From assembly GCF_009766105.1 (NCBI RefSeq), contig NZ_LMUH01000022.1:331329-395328 (forward strand): a stretch of DNA of 64,000 nucleotides. The letters run 5' to 3'. Every line of letters starts with the position of its first letter. Position 1 is the first letter of the stretch. Positions 55,582 through 63,343 of the stretch are shown here, in pieces. The position numbers and the translations under genes were made by a program. A model generated the notes under the pieces. The model was not told the DNA's origin. It searched no databases and was given only the letters and a program-made list of their open reading frames with translations. This DNA is from Granulicella sp. S156. GTDB lineage: Bacteria; Acidobacteriota; Terriglobia; Terriglobales; Acidobacteriaceae.

Positions 55582-55962
55582 ATGCGCACAAATCTCGCCA
55601 CGATAGTTTCGGCTGGTCTGCTGCTGATCGCAGTTCCGTGTTTCGGCAGCCCTCGCGCAAGACATAGCGCTGCGAACACTCACGCCACCGTACGGAACTC
55701 CGCAGGGCGGTACTCTCACGCCACCGTGCGGGCTGTGGCGCATCATGAATCGACTCCCGGCATGGCTCCGGAACGCGCCACCGAGATTCAGTCGGCGCTG
55801 ATCAAGTCCGGCTACATGACAGGCGAGCCCACAGGTACGTGGGACTCCCAAAGCGCAGCTGCCATGCAGAAGCTGCAAGGCGACAACGGCTGGCAGACCA
55901 AGATCACTCCCGATTCACGCGCGCTGATCAAGCTGGGGCTTGGACCTCAGCAGCCTAACTAA
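55582..55962 (+). CDS. Small secreted peptidoglycan-binding-domain protein
   Basis: 126 residues. Signal peptide (TIVSAGLLLIAVPCFG), then a His/Ala/Arg-rich linker with two HATVR repeats, and a C-terminal PG_binding_1-like domain (IQSALIKSGYMTGEPTGTWD, AAAMQKLQ). It probably binds the cell wall in the periplasm. The next gene follows by 33 bases on the same strand and may be co-transcribed. Confidence 0.8.
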   Translation: MRTNLATIVSAGLLLIAVPCFGSPRARHSAANTHATVRNSAGRYSHATVRAVAHHESTPGMAPERATEIQSALIKSGYMTGEPTGTWDSQSAAAMQKLQGDNGWQTKITPDSRALIKLGLGPQQPN

Positions 55963-55995
55963 ACGAATCACACAGACCTCGCTTATTCTCAAACA

Positions 55996-56595
55996 ATGAA
56001 GGTCTTCCCTCTCCGAATATTTTTTGGATGGACACTCGCGGTTGCCGCCTGTGCTCAGGCCCATGCCATTGAGATCAGGGTCTCGTCGAAGGCGCTGGAG
56101 CAAACCCTCGCCAAGCAGCTCTTCACCGGCGAAGGCGGACGCTACTACATTCGCGGCAACGCCAAATCGGCTTGCTACGTCTACGCCGAAGATCCGAAGA
56201 TCACCTTCGTAAACGATCGCGTCATGGTGCACGTGAAGACGCACTCCAAGCTTGGGACAAGCGTACGCGGAGCGTGTATCGGCATCGGACTCAACACGGA
56301 CGCGGACGTCTCCATCATCCCCGATGCGCAAGGCGAGATCATCGGCTTTCGCGATGCGCGGGTCGAACACCTGAGCGAGTCGAAGGAGCTCAACTTCCTC
56401 CTCGTTCCCTTTCTAAGCCGCCAACTGCCGCAGCAGATGAAGGTCAACGCCGCTGACCTGATGCGGCAACTGCTGGCCAACTCGGCGCAGACGACAGGCT
56501 ATGACCTCAAGCTCGACAACCTGAAGATTCACTCGATGCTGGTGGATGGAGACGCGCTCGCCGTCGATATTGATGGCACGCTTTCGGTTCACTAA
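55996..56595 (+). CDS. Secreted hypothetical protein, possible lipid-binding fold
   Basis: 199 residues with a signal peptide (FFGWTLAVAACAQAHA). The mature chain alternates short strands (YYIRGNAKSACYVYAED, ITFVNDRVMVHVKTHSK) with a helix (LLVPFLSRQLPQQ) and ends in VDGDALAVDIDGTL. This layout resembles DUF1439/TULIP-like periplasmic proteins, but that is only an impression. Two cysteines could pair. Follows the peptidoglycan-binding gene. Confidence 0.65.
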   Translation: MKVFPLRIFFGWTLAVAACAQAHAIEIRVSSKALEQTLAKQLFTGEGGRYYIRGNAKSACYVYAEDPKITFVNDRVMVHVKTHSKLGTSVRGACIGIGLNTDADVSIIPDAQGEIIGFRDARVEHLSESKELNFLLVPFLSRQLPQQMKVNAADLMRQLLANSAQTTGYDLKLDNLKIHSMLVDGDALAVDIDGTLSVH

Positions 56596-56731
56596 GGCCG
56601 CGGCTATGGTTGTCATTACAGGGCCTTAGGGCCCTTACAAAAGTCTTACACGCGGGCTTGCGAATCTCCTCTATCGTCATAGTTGTGCTTGAACATTTTC
56701 AAGTCCACAGGCACAGAGGATTGACGCAGCA

Positions 56732-57730
56732 ATGAACTCTCTCTTGACGCAAGCCGAAGTCGACGACATGGCTACCCAGCCAGCACCCGCAGCAAACCCC
56801 CTCGACGTTGTGAAGCAGACGACGCAGAAGATCAAACAAGACCTGCGCATGGGCCGTGAGTACCAGCAAGGCCGCATCAACTGGATCACGACCATCGCCA
56901 TGGGCCTGTTCCATGTCGGCGCTATCGCCGCGCTCTTCTTCTTCTCCTGGAAGAACCTCGCGGTGGCCGTCGTCATGTACTTCTTCGCGATCAACGTCGG
57001 CATCGGCATGGCCTACCATCGCCTGCTTACGCATCGCGGCTATCGCGTTCCACGCTGGCTCGAGTACTTCCTCGCCGGCTGCGGCACCCTGGCCCTTGAG
57101 GGCGGACCGATCTTCTGGGTGGCCACGCATCGCGTGCACCATCAGAACTCCGACGACGAAGGCGACCCGCACACACCGCACGACGGCACGTGGTGGGCTC
57201 ATGCCGGTTGGATTCTCTCCGGCCGCGCTCTGCACTCGGAGACGGCGCTGCTTGGCCGCTACGCTCCCGACCTCTCCCGCGACCGCGTTCATGTGTGGCT
57301 GTCGAAGTATCACTGGCTCCCACTGACCATCACGGGTCTTCTGCAGGTCGCGCTCGGCGCTGCGCTGGCTCCCGCGGGGCATCACGTCGCCGGTGCACTC
57401 GGCATGGTGCTATGGGGAACGTTCCTGCGCGTCACGCTTGGCCTGCATGCAACGTGGCTGGTCAACTCCGCGACACATCTCTGGGGCGCGCGCCGCTTTG
57501 AGACCAAGGACGACTCCCGCAACAACTGGTGGGTCGCGCTTCTGACCGGCGGCGAAGGCTGGCACAACAATCACCACGCCCACCCCGTCAGCGCTCGCCA
57601 CGGCCTCACCTGGTACGAGTTCGACATCAACTACTACGGCATCTGGGTGATGGAGAAGCTCGGGCTCGCGAAGAAGGTTCAGATCGCGCAGTTCGATCCC
57701 GCCAACCCCAAGCCAGCCGGTGTGAACTAA
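56732..57730 (+). CDS. Membrane acyl-CoA/fatty-acid desaturase
   Basis: 332 residues. The three histidine boxes binding the di-iron centre are H96-RLLTH101, H133-RVHH137 and HNNHHAHP near 278. Four hydrophobic segments surround them. It places a cis double bond (delta-9 type) in acyl chains, lowering membrane order; this complements hopanoid synthesis in membrane tuning. An ATG at codon 13 is an alternative start. Confidence 0.93.
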   Translation: MNSLLTQAEVDDMATQPAPAANPLDVVKQTTQKIKQDLRMGREYQQGRINWITTIAMGLFHVGAIAALFFFSWKNLAVAVVMYFFAINVGIGMAYHRLLTHRGYRVPRWLEYFLAGCGTLALEGGPIFWVATHRVHHQNSDDEGDPHTPHDGTWWAHAGWILSGRALHSETALLGRYAPDLSRDRVHVWLSKYHWLPLTITGLLQVALGAALAPAGHHVAGALGMVLWGTFLRVTLGLHATWLVNSATHLWGARRFETKDDSRNNWWVALLTGGEGWHNNHHAHPVSARHGLTWYEFDINYYGIWVMEKLGLAKKVQIAQFDPANPKPAGVN

Positions 57731-57752
57731 ACCCCTTTGATTCGAAGTACCC

Positions 57753-57783
57753 AAAAGCGCAGAGCTAAAAGCTCTGCGCTTTT
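57753..57783 (+). terminator. Rho-independent terminator after the desaturase gene
   Basis: Stem aaaagcgcagagct / agctctgcgctttt with a 3-base loop, followed by GTTTGTTTT. It lies 22 bases after the stop. Confidence 0.9.
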
Positions 57784-57788
57784 GTTTG

Positions 57789-57887
57789 TTTTCGTCGTCA
57801 TCCTGAAACGTAGCTGAAGGACCCCCCGCATTGGTGGTGCCACGAATGCGGGGGTCCTTCGCCTATGGCTCAGGATGACGACGAAAA
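57789..57887. repeat. Family B palindromic element, copy 2 (short form)
   Basis: Inverted ends ttttcgtcgtcatcctga, 18 bases perfect. Inside are only the aggaccccc/gggggtcct arms and no 45-base module, so this is the minimal form of the family. It lies just upstream of the histidine kinase. Confidence 0.88.
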
Positions 57888-57938
57888 ACGGACCGCAGCC
57901 GATATACTCTGGAGAACGTCTGATCTCTCAGCGCAACC

Positions 57939-58862
57939 ATGAACTTCAACCGACGCCGCGGAGCTATCGCCCTCTTCATCACGCTCGGTGTCATACTGAG
58001 CGGCGTCGCTATCACGCTCAGTATCGGCTGGATCCTGCTCAACACCCGCCGTCTGGCTATTGATATTCTCGGGATCATTCTCTTCGCCGCGCTCGTCGCA
58101 GGCGTGGTGCTGTACACCGTCTTCCTGGTCCGCGAGGTGCGGCGCAACGAACGGCAGGACTCCTTTCTGAACGCCGTCACGCATGAGCTCAAGACGCCCA
58201 TCGCCAGCATCCGCCTCTATCTGGAGACGCTGCAGCGTCACCCGGTCGACGAGGCGCAGCGCCAGCGCTTCTACAGCATCATGCGCTCGGACACCGACCG
58301 CTTGATCGCCACCGTTGAGACAGTCCTCAAAGCCGGCGAACTCGGCCAGCGGGAGCGCGTGCAGCAGCGTACCCGCATTGAGCTCTATCCGCTGGTCGCG
58401 GAGTGCATCCAGACAGTGCTTCATCGCCATCATCTGTTGCCGGAGACCATTACCCTCGCCGAGGTTGCCGGCCAGGTTCGGCTCTATGTGCTCGGCAATG
58501 CCGAGGATCTGCGCACGGCGGTCATGAACCTGCTCGACAACGCGGTCAAGTACTCCCCTGACGGGGTTCACATTGTCTGCCAGCTGCGCATCGAGGACTA
58601 TACCTGGGTCGTGCTCTCCATCGTCGATACCGGCCTCGGCATTCCTCCTGATCAACTCAAGCGGATCTTCAAGCGCTTCTATCGCGCGCCCACCAACGAT
58701 CTGGTCAAGATTAAAGGCACCGGGTTGGGGCTCTTTCTTGTTCGCGCCATCGCGCGACAGCACGGCGGCGAAGTTCGCGCGACCAGCGAAGGCCCCGGCA
58801 AGGGCTCGACCATGCTCTTGAAGCTGCCGTTGTCCGTCGATAAAACGACGACCGATAGTTAA
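57939..58862 (+). CDS. Membrane sensor histidine kinase
   Basis: 307 residues. Two N-terminal helices (about 8-34 and 42-64) enclose a very short loop, so there is no real periplasmic sensor domain. The phosphoacceptor H82 is in AVTHELKTPIAS; the N box NLLDNAVKYS, G1 DTGLGIPPDQ and G2 GTGLGLFLV complete the ATPase. Its response regulator is encoded 671 bases downstream, with a toxin-antitoxin pair between. The signal may come through the membrane itself. Confidence 0.93.
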   Translation: MNFNRRRGAIALFITLGVILSGVAITLSIGWILLNTRRLAIDILGIILFAALVAGVVLYTVFLVREVRRNERQDSFLNAVTHELKTPIASIRLYLETLQRHPVDEAQRQRFYSIMRSDTDRLIATVETVLKAGELGQRERVQQRTRIELYPLVAECIQTVLHRHHLLPETITLAEVAGQVRLYVLGNAEDLRTAVMNLLDNAVKYSPDGVHIVCQLRIEDYTWVVLSIVDTGLGIPPDQLKRIFKRFYRAPTNDLVKIKGTGLGLFLVRAIARQHGGEVRATSEGPGKGSTMLLKLPLSVDKTTTDS

Positions 58863-58878
58863 CTGAGGTTGATTTATT

Positions 58879-59121
58879 ATGAATGTTATGGAACGCCAGA
58901 TAGCCACCATCGGAACTGATGGACAATTCGTCCTCTCCCCGGAGATTCAGTCGGCGCTTGGCATCCATCCAGGCTCCCAGGTGGAATTCTCCGTCAAGGA
59001 TGGATGCCTCACCCTCCAACCTAGCCTGCAAGAACGTATCGACGCTATACACCGCGCCTTTGAGTCGGAACCCTCCCTGGAAGACGAATTGAAAGAGTGG
59101 CGAGCCTCCGACGAATGGTAG
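58879..59121 (+). CDS. AbrB/MazE-type antitoxin
   Basis: 80 residues. The N-terminal swapped-hairpin DNA-binding motif reads IGTDGQFVLSPEIQSALGI, PGSQVEFSVKDGCLTLQP; the acidic tail SEPSLEDELKEWRASDEW should bind the toxin. It starts 16 bases after the kinase stop and overlaps the PIN gene by 7 bases. The base composition is more AT-rich than in the kinase and regulator genes. Confidence 0.88.
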   Translation: MNVMERQIATIGTDGQFVLSPEIQSALGIHPGSQVEFSVKDGCLTLQPSLQERIDAIHRAFESEPSLEDELKEWRASDEW

Positions 59122-59534
59122 TTTTTGTCCTCGATACCAGCGCACTCCTTCGCTTTGCCGATAAGGAAGCTGGAACTGCCCGTGTTGCTGAAATCTTCAC
59201 CGCGAAGGAGGCAGGAACTGCAAAAATTCTTATGTCGGCTATTCATTGGGGTGAGGTTGTCCATATCATCCTCAAGCGATACGGCTTGGATAATGCAGAA
59301 GAATCTTTATCCAAATTCAGGGCTCTTGCCATCGAGATTGTCCCCGTAACCGAACAACGAGCAGAACGTACCGCAGCTGTTCGCCATAAATACAAGATCC
59401 CCTATGCGGATGCCTTCGGCGTTGAACTTGCTGGCGATTCGCCGGATCACCGCCTTGTGACGGCAGAATTCGACGTGAAACCAGCCTCACAAGATATTTC
59501 TATCGAATTTCTCCCTGCAAAGCTCAAGACTTGA
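59115..59534 (+). CDS. PIN-domain ribonuclease toxin between kinase and regulator
   Basis: 139 residues from ATG VVFVLDTSALL. PIN acidic residues are D7, E47 (HWGEVV) and D99 (PYADAF); the last block reads VTAEFD where many family members have VTGDPEF, a small deviation. Its TGA overlaps the ATG of the response regulator by one base. VapC-like RNase activity is expected; the target RNA is unknown. Confidence 0.88.
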   Translation: MVVFVLDTSALLRFADKEAGTARVAEIFTAKEAGTAKILMSAIHWGEVVHIILKRYGLDNAEESLSKFRALAIEIVPVTEQRAERTAAVRHKYKIPYADAFGVELAGDSPDHRLVTAEFDVKPASQDISIEFLPAKLKT

Positions 59535-60298
59535 TGACTACTCCTCTCATCGCCGTCGTCGAAGATGAAGAGCATCTCGCCCAGGGTCTGCTCTTCAATC
59601 TGGAGGCGGAAGGCTATCGCGTGCATCATGAGGCCGACGGCGACTCCGCGCTGGCGTGGCTGCTGGCCGCGGAAGAACAGCCTGCCGCCGTCCTGCTCGA
59701 CGTTATGCTTCCCGGCCGCGACGGCTTCTCGATCGTTCGCGCGCTGCGCGAGGCCGGGCACTACACGCCGGTACTGATGCTGACCGCTCGCGGACGCAGC
59801 GAAGACGTCGTAGAAGGCTTTGCCGCAGGCGCGGACGACTATCTGCCCAAGCCCTTCGATCTGACGATTCTGTTCGCCCGTCTTGCAGGATTGCTGCGCC
59901 GCATGCACTGGCAGCGCGCACAGACTCCAGCGGCAGACCTCGCTCCTGCGGTGTCGGCCGAGCCCTCCGAGAAAGAGCCTGCGAACACCATAGACGTCTA
60001 CCACTGCGCAGGGCGCACGATCAACTTCGACGACCTGGAGATTCGCACTCCGGACAAGACCGTCCATCTCACGCTCATGGAAGCGGATTTGCTGCGTTAT
60101 CTCATTGAGCGGCCGGGCAAGATCGTTGCGCGCAAAGAGATCCTCGAAAAGGTCTGGCACGTCCACGAAGATACCGATACTCGCGCGATCGATAACTTCA
60201 TCGTCCGCCTGCGCCGCTATCTCGAGCCCGATCCCTCCAACCCGGTGCATCTGCTGACGGTGCGTGGTGTTGGCTATCGATTCATGCCGGAAGAGTAG
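59534..60298 (+). CDS. OmpR/PhoB-type response regulator
   Basis: 254 residues. Receiver domain with acidic pair E10/D11, phosphorylation site D56 (LLDVMLP) and switch lysine in LPKPFD. A linker of about 40 residues is Ala/Pro/Glu-rich and longer than usual, then a winged-helix DNA-binding domain (LTLMEADLLRYLIERPG, VRGVGYRFMPEE). Partner of the upstream histidine kinase. Translation begins at the stop codon of the toxin gene. Confidence 0.94.
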   Translation: MTTPLIAVVEDEEHLAQGLLFNLEAEGYRVHHEADGDSALAWLLAAEEQPAAVLLDVMLPGRDGFSIVRALREAGHYTPVLMLTARGRSEDVVEGFAAGADDYLPKPFDLTILFARLAGLLRRMHWQRAQTPAADLAPAVSAEPSEKEPANTIDVYHCAGRTINFDDLEIRTPDKTVHLTLMEADLLRYLIERPGKIVARKEILEKVWHVHEDTDTRAIDNFIVRLRRYLEPDPSNPVHLLTVRGVGYRFMPEE

Positions 60299-60321
60299 GG
60301 ATTAGGGATTACGTCTCGAGA

Positions 60322-60544
60322 CCGGGTGCCCCATCTTCGGCGTGGCCTTATCACGCCTAAGGTGGGCATTCGCGAAGCGAACCGCTCCCGCCCATCTTTC
60401 TATTTACTCAGGCCTCTGTGTCAATACGTTCAATGTATTGGTACGAACACCATGGGTAAGTGGACATGGGCAGGAGCGGTCGGGCGGTCGCCCGATACCC
60501 ACCTTAGCCGCGCAAAGAACGCGCGTCGAAGATGGGGCACCCGG
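60322..60544. repeat. Family D palindromic element
   Basis: Ends ccgggtgccccatcttcg / cgaagatggggcacccgg, 18 bases perfect. Inside, cctaaggtgggcatt and gatacccaccttag continue the dyad, with gagcggt/accgctc motifs near the centre. It fills most of the 302-base gap before lptFG; no gene seen in it. Confidence 0.88.
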
Positions 60545-60600
60545 ATTGTCACCGGCCCCTCGCGATACACTTAAATCAGCCGCATGGACGCGGCATCAAC

Positions 60601-62946
60601 TTGCGCATCTTCACTCGTTACATTCTTCGGGAGGTTGTCGGCTACGCTCTGCTGGGTGGCGTGCTCTTCACCTTCATCCTGTTCATGAAGTATTTGCTCG
60701 CACTCATGGAGCTCGCCGTACACGGCGCAGCCTCGTTCGTCGACATTCTTCGCCTCATCGCCTACCTGCTGCCGTCCTTTTTCACCCTGACCATTCCGAT
60801 GGCGGTGTTGATCGGCATCCTCCTCGGCCTCAGCCGCCTGGCTGCCGATAGCGAAATTACCGCCATGCGCGCCAGCGGCATGGGGGTGCTCTCTTTCGTA
60901 CGCATCGTCAGCATCGTCGCGGTGCTTGCGTGGGCAGTGGGCCTTGTGAACTCGCTCTACGTCGCCCCGCGCGCTACAGCCGCGCTGTTGCAACTTGAGA
61001 CACAGGCCGCAAGCGGTGCGGCTGCTATTGAGGTGCAGCCGCGGATCTTCTACGAGGACTTCAAGAACTACGTCGTCTATGTTCAGGATGTGCTTCCGGG
61101 CACCGGGGGCTCCGAATGGAAGAATGTCTTTCTGGCCGACCTTAGCCAGCCGGCAACACCGCACATTATCACCGCGAAGGAAGCCCTCGTTCTACCGGGT
61201 GACCAGCAGACCCTGCGCATGCAGCTCTCCGACGGCTCGCGGCACGACATTGAAGCCAAAGACCCAAATCAGTACGACCTCCATCACTTTGATAGCACTG
61301 AACAAGATATCCAGACGAGCCAGCAGGAAGAAGACACGCACCTAAGCCGCCGCGACACACCCACCCAGGCGCTCAGCATGAGCGAGCTCTGGAAGTACGC
61401 GCACGGCAGCGGCGACACGCTGCCCTACTCCATAGAACTCCACCGCCGCTTCTCGTACCCCGCAGCGTGCCTGGTTCTGATGCTCGTCGGTGTGCCTCTC
61501 GGCCTTTCTTCCAAGCGTGGCGGCAAGGGCACCGGTTTCGCCATTACGCTGGTTTTGGTCTTCGCTTACTACATCCTCTCGTTCGTAGGCAGCGCACTCG
61601 CCCGCCAGGGCAAGCTCTCCCCTTTCGCCGGAGTGTGGGGAGCCAACATTATCTTCGGGGTCGCGGGCATCCTGCTGCTGCAGCAGCTATCGCGCGGCGG
61701 CTTTGCCCTGAACCTGGTCGCGAGTGCCGGGTCGGCCATCGGCAAGCTGTTTTCAAAGGCTCGTCCATCCAGACCTGAAGGCAGCTTTGGGTCTGGCGCA
61801 CGGATGCAGCGCCTTCGCCGCGCGCTGCGTATTCGCTTTCCGCTCATCCTCGACGAGTACGTCATGGGTAACTTCCTGCGGAACTTCGGCCTTGTGCTGG
61901 TAAGCCTCGTCGGGCTCTTTCTCATCTTCACCTTCTTCGAGCTCATCGGCGACATCATCAAGTACCGTGTTCCCTTCGTCACGGTCGGCGAGTACCTGCT
62001 GAATCTGATTCCCTTCATCCTCTACCACGTCACGCCGCTCTGCTCCCTGGTTGCGGTGCTCATCACCTTCGGCGCCTTCAGCCGCACCAGCGAGCTCACC
62101 GCCATGAAGGCCACGGGCATCAGCCTCTACCGCATCGCCGCTCCGGTGCTATTGGTGGCACTGGCGCTCTCCGCAGCGCTCTTCGCCTTCGACGAGACGT
62201 ATCTTCCTGGCGCCAACCGCCGCCAGGAGGCCCTGCGCGCAGAGATCAAGGGCAAGCCCGCCCAGACCTTCCGGCGCCCCGACCACAAGTGGATGTCCGG
62301 CCAGACCCTGGGCAATAAAGAGCCCACGCGCATCTTCTATTACCAGTTCTTCGACCCCGACAAGAACGCCTTCGCCAACCTGACCGTCTTCGAGTTCCAG
62401 CCCGGCTCCTTCACGCTTACGCGCCGCATCTTCGCCACCAGCGCTCGCTGGGACGACAGTGTCGGCCGCTGGGTCTTCGAAAATGGCTGGCAGCGTACCT
62501 TTAGCGGGGAGGTCACCAGCAGCTATCAGGAGTTCACGATCAACACCTTTCCAGAGATCCGAGAGCAACCGGGCTACTTCAAGAAAGAAGACCGCCAGTC
62601 GCAGGAGATGTCGTACAGCGAGCTTGCGGGTTACATTCGCGACCTGAAGCAGAGCGGCTTCGACACGACGCGGCTGCGCGTACAACTGAATACCAAGATC
62701 GCCTATCCGCTGATGGCTCTGGTCATGGCGATTCTCGCCGTGCCGTTCGCGCTTTCGACCGGGAAACGAGGCGGCCTCGCCGGAATGGGAGCAGGCATCG
62801 GCGTCGCCATAGCCTATTGGGTCATCGCCGCCATCTTCGAGAACCTCGGCAATGTGAACTCGCTGCCCTCCATCCTGGCGGCCTGGTCGCCGGACATCCT
62901 CTTCGCCATGGTGGGTTCGTATCTGTTGCTGCGTGTGCCTACGTAA
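60601..62946 (+). CDS. Fused LptF-LptG LPS-export permease
   Basis: 781 residues from the TTG giving LRIFTRYILREVVG; no good ATG is in frame and the frame upstream runs into the repeat. The N-terminal half (to about 390) and C-terminal half (from LILDEYVMGNFLRNFGLVLV) are each a complete YjgP/YjgQ permease: three helices, periplasmic beta-jellyroll, three helices. SEITAMRASGMGVLSF and SELTAMKATGISLYRI are the equivalent coupling helices. Extracts LPS from the inner membrane with LptB. Confidence 0.92.
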   Translation: MRIFTRYILREVVGYALLGGVLFTFILFMKYLLALMELAVHGAASFVDILRLIAYLLPSFFTLTIPMAVLIGILLGLSRLAADSEITAMRASGMGVLSFVRIVSIVAVLAWAVGLVNSLYVAPRATAALLQLETQAASGAAAIEVQPRIFYEDFKNYVVYVQDVLPGTGGSEWKNVFLADLSQPATPHIITAKEALVLPGDQQTLRMQLSDGSRHDIEAKDPNQYDLHHFDSTEQDIQTSQQEEDTHLSRRDTPTQALSMSELWKYAHGSGDTLPYSIELHRRFSYPAACLVLMLVGVPLGLSSKRGGKGTGFAITLVLVFAYYILSFVGSALARQGKLSPFAGVWGANIIFGVAGILLLQQLSRGGFALNLVASAGSAIGKLFSKARPSRPEGSFGSGARMQRLRRALRIRFPLILDEYVMGNFLRNFGLVLVSLVGLFLIFTFFELIGDIIKYRVPFVTVGEYLLNLIPFILYHVTPLCSLVAVLITFGAFSRTSELTAMKATGISLYRIAAPVLLVALALSAALFAFDETYLPGANRRQEALRAEIKGKPAQTFRRPDHKWMSGQTLGNKEPTRIFYYQFFDPDKNAFANLTVFEFQPGSFTLTRRIFATSARWDDSVGRWVFENGWQRTFSGEVTSSYQEFTINTFPEIREQPGYFKKEDRQSQEMSYSELAGYIRDLKQSGFDTTRLRVQLNTKIAYPLMALVMAILAVPFALSTGKRGGLAGMGAGIGVAIAYWVIAAIFENLGNVNSLPSILAAWSPDILFAMVGSYLLLRVPT

Positions 62947-62972
62947 TCACCAGGGCATCAAGGAAGACCGTT

Positions 62973-63253
62973 GTTGCCGTTGCCTGTTTTTCGCCGTCAT
63001 CCTGAAACTGAGCTGAAGGACCCCCGCATTTGGGGTGGCACAGACGCAAAGCGCATCACGAGCACTGATTAGGTTTCACTCTTCGTCTGGGGTGGCAATA
63101 ATGCGGGGTCCTTTGATGCAGAGCGCGCCACAAACATTTGCATCGCGCTCTGCATCAGGGGGTCCTTCGCCAAACCACCCCCAACGAGCAAAGAACGCTC
63201 GCCGGGGACCCCGGTACGGCTCAGGATGACGGCGAAAAACAGGCAACGGCAAC
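62973..63253. repeat. Family B palindromic element, copy 3 (33-base perfect ends)
   Basis: Ends are perfect inverted repeats of 33 bases (gttgccgttgcctg ... gtcatcctga). Inside lie agctgaaggacccccgc, one 45-base module (63113-63157) and a second GGGGTCCTT arm. It occupies most of the 397-base gap between lptFG and the isomerase gene. Confidence 0.9.
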
Positions 63254-63343
63254 AGGCACCAACCATCCTCAATTTGGGCGGATTTTAATCTCATTTCTCC
63301 AACTTTCCCCCAAACCGCAGAACTGCTCTAAACTAAAGTCGAA

